From: a virus
IMG/VR virus record: IMGVR_UViG_3300032516_000013
Location: 1 to 64,000 of that record
DNA: 64,000 nucleotides
Strand: one strand, 5' to 3'
Shown: positions 27,230 to 36,598 of the stretch, piece by piece
Position numbering within the stretch: position 1 is the stretch's first letter
Layout of the letters: the number at the start of each line of letters is the position of its first letter
Program-made: the position numbers and the translations under genes
The notes under the pieces: model-generated
What the model saw: only the letters and a program-made list of their open reading frames with translations
Told to the model about the DNA's origin: nothing
Databases searched by the model: none

Positions 27230-29968
27230 CTAACCACCAAATCGTTTAAACATTCGACCCACAGCTTCATCGGCATCATTCTGCTCTGAGTCCACAGTTG
27301 CCTCCTGGATTTGTACTTTGGTTAGCGGCTTAGAATGAAGTGCACTCCTTCTCGCAATCCCTACAAGTCTTTCCATTAGGCTATCCACTTCTTGCAAATC
27401 TTGAATTTTCTCGAGAAGTGCCCGAGTGTTTTCATCTGTTTGCAATCTATGTTCATTAAGTTTAATTTCAAAATATTCTTTTACTAATTGTTTACGTCCT
27501 TCTTGAATAGCATCGTTTGCTATTTTTGTTAACTCTTCTTGATGAGCAGCATGAAGAACGTCTAATTTCTTTTGGTTGGATAAAGATTCTTCCAACTTCT
27601 GATTTACATCATTTACTTCCTTTGCTTTCTTTTCTAACAAAGAACGGACTCCTTTTAGTTCGGCTTCCGCTTGGGTTAACTTTAGAAGTGCCTCAGTTAG
27701 CTTTGATTGTAAGATCTTAGAAACAATAGAAACATCTCCCGCTTTATCCAAATGCTCCAGAGAGACTTCAAGTTCTGCTTTAGAAGTTGCTTCAGAAACT
27801 TTAAGATCAATTAACTCATCAGAAAGTTTTTTGACTGGATTTTTAGATTCCTTTTTAATAGGTTCAGGTTCTGTAGCTTTATCCCACAAATCATTTAATT
27901 GACGCAATTTTTCAATATCTGTTAAATCGCTATCAATTATTCTTTTTCTTTCAGCATTAAGTTCAGTCACAGTCCATTGTTTTTGTTTTTCATTAACCTT
28001 AGTCTCTGTCAAATCCTTAAACTCAATATCCCAACTTCCTGCGTATTGCTTGCCTTGAGTAACAGCTGCTTCCTTTTCATCTAAACCATATTTAGTTAAA
28101 ATACGTTCTGGACCTTTCCCTTTAAGAACAACAACATAACCATCATCGTGTTCCTGAACTACAACAACTACTCCTTTTTGTTTGAGGAAGTTTCGTTCAT
28201 TAGTTTTGGATTCGTTTGCTGGTCTTCCATATCCACATACTGGACAGTATTGCTCCTTCTTGTCCTGATCCATTATTAATTCTTCACCACATTTTGGACA
28301 AACGTCCTCTGCTGGAACTAAATTCTCATTTACTTTAGATTCCTTTTTAGCAGATCCTGAAGCAACTTTATCCAAAATAACATCTTCACCTGTCTTTTTA
28401 TCAATATAACGCTCGCCATCTCTCTTTACTTCATGCTCTGGAATTCCGGTACGGCTTCCAGAAACAATTTTGTAAACATTTATAGCTTCCGTTTCCTTCA
28501 TTTGAGATTCTCCAACCATTGCCAACATAGCTTGCTTCGAAGCTTCCTCAAAGGAACCATATTTTCCTAAATGATCTCCTTTATGATAAAGATTAAAGGA
28601 TTTACTTCCCTTTAAATTATCGTGAGAAACTATAACCCAATCAAGATCAGTTGACAATTCCCAAAATGATTTTTCAGAATCACTTTTTCCTATAGATTTT
28701 TTCCAAGTTTCTTTTAATTCTGATTCAGAAACCTTTTCCAAACCCAGCCCATCAACATTTCCCCAATCAACAGTTTTTACGTTTGCTTCTCCCACATCAG
28801 TTTGACCTTCTCCACTAATAGGTTCTAAATGAAGACTCAATGAATCAGAATCAGAAACCGTCCAAAGCTTTCCATCTTTATCTTTTAACAAATTTCCTTT
28901 TTGGAATCCATGATCTTCTGTAATTTTTGATTCTTTAACTTCAGCATATGCTTCTTTTGCTTGAGGAAGAAGAATATACTTCAAATAAACTGCTTCTATT
29001 TCCCCAAGATCTAAACCTTCAGGATCTTCGACTCCCACATCTTCTAAGGATTCAAACTTACTAAGTTGATCAATCATATCTCCGTTTTCTGGGAATTCAT
29101 TAGGAATAGTCTTATTTGTTATTGCCCAATTAAGGATCTTCTGATCTTCTGGATTTATGCCTGGAATTTCTCCTATTAATTCTTGAACAGATTCTTTTAC
29201 ATTTTTAGATTCTTCAAGTTTAGCAATTTTCCTTTGATGTTGTTCAGGAACACCTAATTCCATCTCACTCACTAAATTCCGAACTTTGCACTTCCCAGTA
29301 CCACATCTACATTCTTTGCATTGAACAGATTCCAAAATCCTAGAAGCAAATTTCTTTTCAACAAGATTCATCTTGCCTTCTTTAACCAACGCAGAAACTG
29401 TTTCTACAACATTTCTTTCGATTTTTTGAGGCTCAACTCCGTCAGTAGAAGGATCTGCGGTAAAGTCGGTAGTCACAAAGTGATAAGTATCAGACACTAC
29501 TTTTTGACATTTCTTCTTTTTACCATCAGCTTCATCTATTTCAAATTCCTCAAGATCTCCTTCAGCACGAGTTGAAACTCCCACTTTACAACCTGCCCGC
29601 AATAAAGTTTCCAAAATACGACCGGTAGGGGTATCTAAAATCTCCATTTTCTGATAAACTTTGTTATCACTTTCATCAATCCACATCTTTGTTATAATAT
29701 GTGAAGTTAGTTGAAGATCGCTTTGTGTTTCTGCTGGATGTTCCCCCTGTCCAAAAAGTGTCCTATCCGCTATTTTCTGCTGAATATTTTCGTCTGCTAA
29801 AACCTTCTCCCAAACATCAGATTCATAAATTCTGTTGTTTGCATTCACCTTTCCTATATTACAAATATTGTATGTTACGCAAGAAAGAACACCTTCAGGG
29901 AGTTTAACTTTTGTAACATCTTCAATTATAGGAGCAGAAGTAATAGTCTCATTGAGTTTCATTTCCAA
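27230..29968 (-). CDS. Prohead protease (gp21-like) fused to a scaffold-like C-terminus
   Basis: 912 residues. Residues ~25-190 are a gp21-type prohead protease: VNANNRIYESDVW, catalytic His77 in GQGEHPAETQSD, Ser132 in KVGVSTRAEG and the DFTADPSTDG segment. From ~210 come Cys-rich (CKECRCGTGKC), helical and mixed small domains separated by KESVQE (258-263), ESKITE (346-351), ESQMKE (487-492), ESKVNE (543-548), ESKTNE (586-591) and ETKVNE (655-660), with a zinc ribbon CPKC...CPVC at 557-578. Residues ~720-900 are a long coiled coil ending KVQIQEATVDSE, as expected for a gp22-type core scaffold. Protease, cargo and scaffold thus share one chain, and self-cleavage is predicted. Confidence 0.8.
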   Translation of the reverse strand: MEMKLNETITSAPIIEDVTKVKLPEGVLSCVTYNICNIGKVNANNRIYESDVWEKVLADENIQQKIADRTLFGQGEHPAETQSDLQLTSHIITKMWIDESDNKVYQKMEILDTPTGRILETLLRAGCKVGVSTRAEGDLEEFEIDEADGKKKKCQKVVSDTYHFVTTDFTADPSTDGVEPQKIERNVVETVSALVKEGKMNLVEKKFASRILESVQCKECRCGTGKCKVRNLVSEMELGVPEQHQRKIAKLEESKNVKESVQELIGEIPGINPEDQKILNWAITNKTIPNEFPENGDMIDQLSKFESLEDVGVEDPEGLDLGEIEAVYLKYILLPQAKEAYAEVKESKITEDHGFQKGNLLKDKDGKLWTVSDSDSLSLHLEPISGEGQTDVGEANVKTVDWGNVDGLGLEKVSESELKETWKKSIGKSDSEKSFWELSTDLDWVIVSHDNLKGSKSFNLYHKGDHLGKYGSFEEASKQAMLAMVGESQMKETEAINVYKIVSGSRTGIPEHEVKRDGERYIDKKTGEDVILDKVASGSAKKESKVNENLVPAEDVCPKCGEELIMDQDKKEQYCPVCGYGRPANESKTNERNFLKQKGVVVVVQEHDDGYVVVLKGKGPERILTKYGLDEKEAAVTQGKQYAGSWDIEFKDLTETKVNEKQKQWTVTELNAERKRIIDSDLTDIEKLRQLNDLWDKATEPEPIKKESKNPVKKLSDELIDLKVSEATSKAELEVSLEHLDKAGDVSIVSKILQSKLTEALLKLTQAEAELKGVRSLLEKKAKEVNDVNQKLEESLSNQKKLDVLHAAHQEELTKIANDAIQEGRKQLVKEYFEIKLNEHRLQTDENTRALLEKIQDLQEVDSLMERLVGIARRSALHSKPLTKVQIQEATVDSEQNDADEAVGRMFKRFGG

Positions 29969-29996
29969 TCCTCAACTAAGTTTAATCATATTTCTC

Positions 29997-32900
29997 TTAA
30001 AGTTTGTAAACTTGATACAAATCATCTCCATACCAAGCTTGCTCTGCTTCAGAAGCCTTACCTGTTATCTCAACACCCTTCTCTTTGTTAATTGATCTTA
30101 CAGTTGCTTCCTCAACAATAACCTTCAAATCTCTCTTTAGAACTATCTGAACTACGTCACCTTCCTTGATCTCTTCATCCTCTGTAACTTCACTAGATAA
30201 ACCAAGAATTCTCTCTGCCATTGCAACCGCTTTTCTACCACCAAAAGCATCATCTTTTTTATCAGGCTTCACAAATTTACCTTCTAACAAACCATTATCC
30301 TTTGCATATTGATAAGCAGACTTATGCCAATCCTTTGCATCTAAGAAACCATCCTCCACTGCTTCCCAAACATCCTCATCATTCCATTCTTTAATAGTCT
30401 CGTTGGCTTTCTTATTGATAAGTTCAATATGAGCTCTATCTCGTTCAAACCAAGTATCAATCTCAGTGTCTTCAATAGTTATTTCTTCAAGAATTTTCTG
30501 AGATTCTTTTGCAGATTCCTTTTTTGCTTCTTGACATACTCCTCCAGACACTTTCTTAGCACTTAAAACTTTGACGCCCGGCTTTTTAGAAAGCATTCTC
30601 TTTGCTTCTTCTTCATCCAAAGCTTCTACTCTTGTATGTGTTTTCTTTCCATCCTTTTCGTATTCTACTTCATAGACTTCTTTAGTAAAGCCTACATCTT
30701 CACCACGAGCTTCGTTGGTTTTAGATTCAACAATAAAAGTTTCCTCTCCCCTATCTTTTAATTTTTTATCATATTTTAACATCAAATTCTTTAACTCATT
30801 TTCCGGAACTTCATCTGCTGTTCGACAATGATGTTTCTTCAACAAAGATTTCACTTCAGCATTCCATCCTTTGGAAAACTCTTCATCTTCAGAAAGAGTT
30901 TCATCCATATCTGGAAATATCTGATATATATTTTGTTCATGTTTCTCATTTGTTTTAGATTCAAATGGTAGTTTCTCCTCACCAGCAGCAACTTCTACTT
31001 CCTCTTCCTCCGGCTTCACTGCTTGTTCAGCAGCTTCCTCTTCTGGAGTTTCCATTTCCTCATGACCAAGTTCTCCTTCAGAAGGAACAGCTAATTCCTC
31101 TGGAGTAAGTGAAGCAGTTATAGGAGGTTCGGGTGGAGCAGGTATAACCGTTACAACACCATCATTACCAATATTAACTGCAGTATTACCATTTATGTTT
31201 ACACTAACAGAAGCACCAGCTTCATCACCAACTGTTAAAGAAATATTTGCTTCAGTAATCTTTGTAATTACAGCCGTCTTATCTTTATATTTAACTACTG
31301 TACCTTCTTGAAGCTTGCCTTCCTTTACAGCATTCTTGATTATAAGTTTGGATTCCTTAGTAATGCATTCTGCATAATCTTTACCAGATTTCTTAAGAAC
31401 ACTCTTACAAATATTTGCAACATCTTCAAGTTCAACGCCTTCTTCTCCTGCCCAAACTTGAAGAACTAATCTACAAATATTTTCTAAAGTTGGTTCCTTA
31501 CCACCTAAAAGATCCTCATTCATTTTAGATTCCTCAACTTTACCAGAACCAATTAGTTCAGCATATTCTCCATCATCCAAATGCTTAAGAGTTTCTAAAG
31601 CAAGTTCCTGCACACCTTCATTAGTCAATTTACCAGAATCATCACTTCCAAACAACTTAGCAAAATCCGGTTGGAAATGAAAATCTCGCTTATTGATTTG
31701 GAGAGTTACTTCTTTATCGCTTCCCTCATCCATAATCTGGACGCTAAAGGAATTACCTTTATCGTCCTTGACTTGAGTTGTTTCTGAAAGTGTATCTTCT
31801 TTTACTTCTTTTTCTTTCTTCATTTTCTTAGATCCACATTTTTCAGATGTTTCTACGTCTTTTATATCTTCATCCTTTTCAACTCCACCACACTTCTCAA
31901 ACGGCCAATGAGCCTTCTTACATTTAAAACACGTAGGTGCTGTTTTTTCATCTACAGATTCCTTCTCTTCTGTATCCTTTTCATCTTTGGCTTTTGCATC
32001 ACGATTCATTTTCTTGGACGCTTTAGCAGCGTCTGCGGCGTCATCTGCAACGTCTTCTAATGCTCTAGCAGCTTCTTCATAGTCCTTTACTTTCAATGCG
32101 TTAGAAGCGGCCCTAACTGCTGTTTTTAAGGATCTCATATAATCAATACCCATTTTGGCTTCATTGGTTTGTATTTTTGATTCCCCAAAATATCCTTTAG
32201 CTTTTTCTCTGCTAGAAACATGGACAAGAACTCCTGCACCTTTATTTTCTGGATCTGGAATTGCTTCAATTCCTTCTTTTTTCAGATCAGCAAGAATTTC
32301 TTTTCTTCTATCTGGGTCCCAAACGGTATATGGAACCCATTCTCTGTCTTTATATATTACAGTATCTTTCTTCTCTTTCATTTTAGATTCCTCAACTTCT
32401 ACATCCGCTTTTTCCAATTCAACTTTAAGAATCTCTCCACTTCTCCACTTAGCCTGGAATCGACGTCTTGCTTCATTTTCATCTCTTCCATAATATCCAG
32501 CGACATGTTTTTGACCTTTGCCTTTGTTACTTTCTTCTCGTTTATTTCTCCAAGTAATGGTATACATATTGGTCTTATATTCTTGAACCTTCTTTGATTC
32601 TAAAGGTTTTTCTTTCTTAGATTTTTCTTCTCCAGGAACTTCTTCCTTAGAAACATCTTCTGGTTCTTCCAAACCCAATTCTTCTTCTGTATCTTCTTCC
32701 TCTTCAGCTTCTATTTCTTCTTTAGCCGGAGGCACAAGATATTGTAAAACCACGCTACGCTCAATCTGAGCAATATCAATTTCATCAATAGCTGCTAAAA
32801 TAAACTGAGCAACATTTGTAGTATCTATTTCATGCTCTTTAGCTGAATAAACTTTATTGCCTTCTTGATCATCTATTTTAAGATCTTCGATTTCACCTTG

Positions 32901-33518
32901 ATCATTTTTGTCAACAACTACATAATAATGCATATCGTCTTTACGACCTAAATAAAGCTTGTCGAAATCAGGTGTAGCTGCTTCTTCTGGTACTTCAGGA
33001 ACATCTAAATCCTCTTCCTCTGGAGGAAGTTCATCATCTCCTATAGGATTTTCAGGAGGAATATCATCACCAATCTCATTAATTTTATTCTCGTATTTCA
33101 TAAGATTAGAATGTTTCTGAAGACAAGATTCAACTTCTTTAAGACGGTTGGTTAATAATTCAAGAGCATCTGGTTCCCATTCTCTAGAAGAAATGCCCTT
33201 CTCTATACTAGATTTTAGATTTCTTAATCCTTCTACAAACATGTGTTCAGGATTTGCTGTACCAACCAAAAATTTGGCAGCTTCAATATCTCCGGCTCTC
33301 TCGATTAGTTTGGATTCTTTTGTTTCCTTCCCAGTGTCAACATCAATATCAACACCATTACATTTTGGGCATCTCATTTCAGTACTAGGATTCTTCCTAT
33401 TAAATCTATAACCACATTCCTGACATTGCCAGTCTTTCATATCTTCCTGAAGTTTAGAATCTTCTTCCGACAGAAGCTGATCCTTATTCTCAATCATTTC
33501 CCGCATTATATCTTCCAT
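29997..33518 (-). CDS. Head-core polyprotein of small domains joined by E-S-K-x-x-E elements
   Basis: 1173 residues, very acidic, no single known family. Visible units: a zinc ribbon (CQEC...CPKC, 32-53), a helical unit, an acidic linker, a beta unit near 183-265, a paralogous pair of small alpha/beta units (about 316-372 and 946-990, the latter YEVEYEKDGKKTHTRVEA), an Ala-rich helical unit (455-505), a Cys cluster (530-561) and a GTVVKYKDKTAVITKI barrel (739-755). Junctions: ESKLIE 68, ESKKVQE 307, ESKMKE 377, ESKIQTNE 446, ESKMNE 663, ESKTNE 853 and 931, ESQKILEE 1005. Situated just ahead of the protease gene, it is probably an internal core protein cut into pieces in the prohead. Confidence 0.6.
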   Translation of the reverse strand: MEDIMREMIENKDQLLSEEDSKLQEDMKDWQCQECGYRFNRKNPSTEMRCPKCNGVDIDVDTGKETKESKLIERAGDIEAAKFLVGTANPEHMFVEGLRNLKSSIEKGISSREWEPDALELLTNRLKEVESCLQKHSNLMKYENKINEIGDDIPPENPIGDDELPPEEEDLDVPEVPEEAATPDFDKLYLGRKDDMHYYVVVDKNDQGEIEDLKIDDQEGNKVYSAKEHEIDTTNVAQFILAAIDEIDIAQIERSVVLQYLVPPAKEEIEAEEEEDTEEELGLEEPEDVSKEEVPGEEKSKKEKPLESKKVQEYKTNMYTITWRNKREESNKGKGQKHVAGYYGRDENEARRRFQAKWRSGEILKVELEKADVEVEESKMKEKKDTVIYKDREWVPYTVWDPDRRKEILADLKKEGIEAIPDPENKGAGVLVHVSSREKAKGYFGESKIQTNEAKMGIDYMRSLKTAVRAASNALKVKDYEEAARALEDVADDAADAAKASKKMNRDAKAKDEKDTEEKESVDEKTAPTCFKCKKAHWPFEKCGGVEKDEDIKDVETSEKCGSKKMKKEKEVKEDTLSETTQVKDDKGNSFSVQIMDEGSDKEVTLQINKRDFHFQPDFAKLFGSDDSGKLTNEGVQELALETLKHLDDGEYAELIGSGKVEESKMNEDLLGGKEPTLENICRLVLQVWAGEEGVELEDVANICKSVLKKSGKDYAECITKESKLIIKNAVKEGKLQEGTVVKYKDKTAVITKITEANISLTVGDEAGASVSVNINGNTAVNIGNDGVVTVIPAPPEPPITASLTPEELAVPSEGELGHEEMETPEEEAAEQAVKPEEEEVEVAAGEEKLPFESKTNEKHEQNIYQIFPDMDETLSEDEEFSKGWNAEVKSLLKKHHCRTADEVPENELKNLMLKYDKKLKDRGEETFIVESKTNEARGEDVGFTKEVYEVEYEKDGKKTHTRVEALDEEEAKRMLSKKPGVKVLSAKKVSGGVCQEAKKESAKESQKILEEITIEDTEIDTWFERDRAHIELINKKANETIKEWNDEDVWEAVEDGFLDAKDWHKSAYQYAKDNGLLEGKFVKPDKKDDAFGGRKAVAMAERILGLSSEVTEDEEIKEGDVVQIVLKRDLKVIVEEATVRSINKEKGVEITGKASEAEQAWYGDDLYQVYKL

Positions 33519-33526
33519 GTATTCTC

Positions 33527-33850
33527 CTAGAATCCAAAAATATCCCCTACTACGGTCTCATATGAATTTTCCACATCATCGGTATTAGCTGGATTACTTC
33601 CAGCCTGATGATAAATAGCAACTTCGTGAGTGGCGGCAGGAAAACCAGCTGGAATTAAAACAGGAAATTGACCAGTCGTTCCCTTTTCTACTAATATAAT
33701 AACCGAATCAGCCCAAGTGGTTGAATGGGAAAATGCTAATGCAACATTATCCCAAACCATTCCATCTCCTCGACGGATTATTCTATAATAGTAAGTGTTG
33801 CCTGTATGTCCCAAAGCATCCATAAAAATGCGATCAATATAAATATCCAT
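33527..33850 (-). CDS. Putative Ig-like/beta-sandwich virion protein
   Basis: 107 residues, all-beta pattern (TYYYRIIRRGDGMVWDN, WADSVIILVEKG, THEVAIYHQAG). It resembles the group of small beta proteins at 34841-36584 in length and strand spacing. A capsid decoration or surface role is inferred. Eight bases separate it from the polyprotein gene downstream. Confidence 0.45.
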   Translation of the reverse strand: MDIYIDRIFMDALGHTGNTYYYRIIRRGDGMVWDNVALAFSHSTTWADSVIILVEKGTTGQFPVLIPAGFPAATHEVAIYHQAGSNPANTDDVENSYETVVGDIFGF

Positions 33851-33869
33851 GTTAATCCCCCTTGATTAT

Positions 33870-34358
33870 TTATTTCTTCCCTAATTTTGCTTCTCTCATC
33901 TTTGCTTTAGTCTCTTCCGACCTAGGTTTTCTCAATTTCTGCTTGTGCTCTTCCGACTTAGGCTTCCCTAAATGAGATTCTCGTATTTTTTCAATAGTTT
34001 CCGCAGACATAGGGCCACGTTTCTTCCCTAAATGAGATTCTCGTAATTTTTCAATAGTCTCATCAGAACATATCTTTCCCCCCTGTCCACCAGAATTAAG
34101 ATTATATCCATTAGGCCATTGAGTGTTTAATTCAACAATATATGCTTGTTCAAGTTCGTACGCTTCTTCATAGCTGTCGGCTGCGTCGAGAATATCAAAA
34201 TCAAAATCATGCTTTCTTAACTTGTTTCCAATAAGAGAATTATTTTTTATGTGTTCATAAAATCTCTTCTCCGGATCTTTAGAAACACCAATGTAAGAAA
34301 ATCCTTTTTCTAAATGGTTCTCATCAATATTAGTATAGATATAGATGTAGATCTTCAT
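33870..34358 (-). CDS. GIY-YIG homing endonuclease with NUMOD3 repeats
   Basis: 162 residues. The catalytic module starts MKIYIYIYTN and has the GFSYIGVSKDPEKRFYEH stretch of GIY-YIG nucleases, then LEQAYIVELN. The C-terminus has three or four NUMOD3-type DNA-binding repeats (SDETIEKLRESHLGKKRG, MSAETIEKIRESHLGK, SEEHKQKL). It is a free-standing (SegA-like) mobile gene inserted in the head operon, overlapping the next small gene by four bases. Confidence 0.88.
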   Translation of the reverse strand: MKIYIYIYTNIDENHLEKGFSYIGVSKDPEKRFYEHIKNNSLIGNKLRKHDFDFDILDAADSYEEAYELEQAYIVELNTQWPNGYNLNSGGQGGKICSDETIEKLRESHLGKKRGPMSAETIEKIRESHLGKPKSEEHKQKLRKPRSEETKAKMREAKLGKK

Positions 34359-34564
34359 TTCTCTCTACGTTTTGCTCCATACTGTCGGAACAGTATCAGG
34401 ATTATTCCGCCACATAATGATAAGAATGCTGTGAACAAGGCCAGAGTATAAATTGTGTGATGGTGAAGATGATTTGTCATCATGGTTTGGAACATATCTA
34501 TTTTTGTAATAATTTGTATTAATAAATCATGATCAGTTTCAATAAGAGATAAGATGTTAAACAT
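34355..34564 (-). CDS. Small single-pass membrane protein
   Basis: 69 residues: an amphipathic N-terminal half with a His cluster (NHLHHHTIYTL), one transmembrane helix (LALFTAFLSLCGGIILILF) and a basic tail (RQYGAKRREK), giving a probable N-out/C-in topology. Size and layout could suit a class II/III holin or an inner-membrane accessory protein. No direct evidence for lysis function. Confidence 0.5.
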   Translation of the reverse strand: MFNILSLIETDHDLLIQIITKIDMFQTMMTNHLHHHTIYTLALFTAFLSLCGGIILILFRQYGAKRREK

Positions 34565-34566
34565 GT

Positions 34567-34815
34567 TTAATCCCCAGATTCTTTCAATTGTTTAATCAAT
34601 TCTTCCTTCTCTCGACGATTCGCTTCCGTATCAAAAAGTAAGTAGCGGACATTGACACGAATAACTGCTAGTGTGTCCATTAAGGTTTTAAAAGAAACAT
34701 CCGGAGGACTATCTGTAAAATTAACATTTTTATTTACAATAGTGATTATCTCAGCTGCTTCTTTTTCTGCCTCTTGCAACTTATTTCGCTCTTCTTGATT
34801 CATGGTAAAACTCAC
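34567..34815 (-). CDS. Small coiled-coil protein (82 aa)
   Basis: 82 residues, almost wholly helical and charged (QEERNKLQEAEKEAAEIITI; NRREKEELIKQLKESGD). It lies two bases from the membrane protein gene and may act with it. No family recognised. Confidence 0.45.
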   Translation of the reverse strand: MSFTMNQEERNKLQEAEKEAAEIITIVNKNVNFTDSPPDVSFKTLMDTLAVIRVNVRYLLFDTEANRREKEELIKQLKESGD

Positions 34816-34840
34816 ACAATCAATAAATTCTCATTTACAA

Positions 34841-35149
34841 TTATCCATTCAACAAATTTCCTGAACGTCTTTTAACTTCGGATGGAATTCTTTTGGTATT
34901 ATAAGCTTGAACTGCTGTCTCCACATCATTCTCAGAAAACACAGCTATCCATATCCCTTCCATATAGAAATTAATCTCAGTGAAATAAATCCTTCCTACT
35001 TCTGAAACTTTTTCAAATGTTGGAAGATTCACAACCTCTGAATTAGGATAATTGGGATCTAGAATCTTTGCTGTTATTATTAAATCATCAGTATCTTTCA
35101 CTGCCTTATAATAGATTCTTTGAATCCCCGGAGGATATAATTCAGCCAC
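34841..35149 (-). CDS. Putative beta-sandwich virion protein (102 aa)
   Basis: 102 residues. It has an Ig-like strand pattern (IQRIYYKAVKDTDDLIITAK, VGRIYFTEINFYMEGIWIAVF) comparable to the neighbours at 35191 and 35894, with a short basic tail. Probably a decoration or surface protein of the same small family. Confidence 0.45.
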   Translation of the reverse strand: MAELYPPGIQRIYYKAVKDTDDLIITAKILDPNYPNSEVVNLPTFEKVSEVGRIYFTEINFYMEGIWIAVFSENDVETAVQAYNTKRIPSEVKRRSGNLLNG

Positions 35150-35190
35150 ATTATTTTACCTCTTAACTCTTAAGATTAACCAAATAATTT

Positions 35191-35877
35191 CTAGAAGGCC
35201 ATTGCCGGAGTATCAAGTCCACCCACAGCAATAGCTATATTATCAACTGCAGTCTGTACATTACCAACAGCAACAGCAGTAGCAAGACCAGCAGCAGTTA
35301 TTGCTGCAGCAGCGGCTGACTGAACTTGAACCTCACTAAGATTATTAAGAGCATTAATTAAATTAGCTAAAGCGGTTTGTGTGTCAGTTACATTGGTAGC
35401 AGTAGCTAAATTAGCAGCAGTGATTGCTGCAGCGGCAGCGGTCTGAACACCCCCAGCATCAATGTTATTAAGGGCGGCAATAGCATCTGTAATTGCACCT
35501 TGAGCTGTGGTAACATCGCCACTTGTAGCAACATCACCAAGAGCAGTAAGAGAAGATTGTACAGCCTCTACTGCTACACCAATATCGTTTAGATTATAAT
35601 TACCTACGGAGTAAGCTTTGATGACCTGACCTTCTTTACTAAGAGCACCAGCCTTGTGTATAATAACCTGCCAAGTTCCAACAGCATTAGGAGTAAAACT
35701 ACCGCGATATGTACCTGTGTCTGCTACCTCAACCAATTCAACATTAGGAAAAAATGAATTCTTTGTCTTGTTGGGTAAATAAATCTCAGCCACAACTTCA
35801 AGTAAACCTGTTGCCGCATTTGGTGCCTGATAACCAATTTCGATCGCTTCATTTATTTTAAATAATTTGTCTGCCAT
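35191..35877 (-). CDS. Beta-sandwich domain plus alanine-rich helical repeats
   Basis: 228 residues. Residues 1-95 form a beta domain ending GTYRGSFTPNAVGTWQVII, nearly the same pattern as in the gene at 35894. Residues 100-225 are amphipathic alanine-rich repeats: IDAGGVQTAAAAAITAANLAT and a second copy EVQVQSAAAAAITAAGLAT, spaced by about 45 residues. This suggests an elongated stalk or fibre carrying a beta head. Confidence 0.5.
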   Translation of the reverse strand: MADKLFKINEAIEIGYQAPNAATGLLEVVAEIYLPNKTKNSFFPNVELVEVADTGTYRGSFTPNAVGTWQVIIHKAGALSKEGQVIKAYSVGNYNLNDIGVAVEAVQSSLTALGDVATSGDVTTAQGAITDAIAALNNIDAGGVQTAAAAAITAANLATATNVTDTQTALANLINALNNLSEVQVQSAAAAAITAAGLATAVAVGNVQTAVDNIAIAVGGLDTPAMAF

Positions 35878-35893
35878 TTTCTGTTTCCTTTCT

Positions 35894-36199
35894 TTAAGCT
35901 ACCATAGGAAGAGTTGTTAATAAACTTTCAATACTTTTTTCAACTTCATACTGTTTTATTACTGAACTAGTTCCATCTGACTTATTAACATGCACTGTCC
36001 AAGTTCCAAGAGCATCAGGAGTAAAACTTCCTTGATATATTGAACATCCAGACAAGGGAATTTCTGTCATTGTAACATCAGGGAAATTTACTAAATCCTT
36101 AAATCCTGTTTCATCAATAATCTCCATTTTGATTACTAGACCTGCTTCTCCACCAGCAGGCTGATACTCAACTCGAACAGATTGATTTAAATGAGCCAT
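35894..36199 (-). CDS. Putative Ig-like virion protein (101 aa)
   Basis: 101 residues. The C-terminal half has SIYQGSFTPDALGTWTVHV, the same element as the paralogue at 35191-35877, and the N-terminus QSVRVEYQPAGGEAG corresponds to EIGYQAPNAATG there. A duplicated beta-sandwich unit without the helical stalk. Capsid decoration is a plausible role. Confidence 0.5.
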   Translation of the reverse strand: MAHLNQSVRVEYQPAGGEAGLVIKMEIIDETGFKDLVNFPDVTMTEIPLSGCSIYQGSFTPDALGTWTVHVNKSDGTSSVIKQYEVEKSIESLLTTLPMVA

Positions 36200-36200
36200 C

Positions 36201-36584
36201 TTAACCCTTTTGAGCAGTCTCTACATTTAATAACTTGCTGCCATATTTATTATCCCAAACATTTTGTGATATAACACTAAAATCTTGAAAAATAGGAAGT
36301 TCCCAAGTTCCTTGACGATAAGCATAAAAATATAAAGAACCTAAAACATTTACATCACTAGGTATCAACTGTAAACTATAACAACCAGCAACATTATTAA
36401 TATTTGTCCATTCTCTTGGAGATAATGTTACTGTTACACCATTTGCTTTTATCAAATGTGCATACATGCACTGACTTAACAGTGCCCCGTATATAGGAAT
36501 AAAAGGGTCTGATAGTCGTGTTATTTTAGTAAGTACGACACCTAAATTGATAATTTGAGCTGTATTATATCTTAGTTCTATCAT
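36201..36584 (-). CDS. Putative beta-rich virion protein (127 aa)
   Basis: 127 residues, beta-rich with Tyr/Phe (VAGCYSLQLIPSDVNVLG, SLYFYAYRQGTWELPIFQDF). 'GCYSLQLIPSDVNVLGSLYF' aligns loosely with the TYRGSFTPNAVGTW element of its neighbours. It begins the run of four such genes and stops one base before the next start. Confidence 0.45.
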   Translation of the reverse strand: MIELRYNTAQIINLGVVLTKITRLSDPFIPIYGALLSQCMYAHLIKANGVTVTLSPREWTNINNVAGCYSLQLIPSDVNVLGSLYFYAYRQGTWELPIFQDFSVISQNVWDNKYGSKLLNVETAQKG

Positions 36585-36598
36585 TGTTTAATTAAGGA

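Noticed and set aside
33836-33846. TATAAATA on the plus strand as a T4 late promoter
   Set aside because: It lies on the wrong strand, inside the first codons of the gene at 33527.
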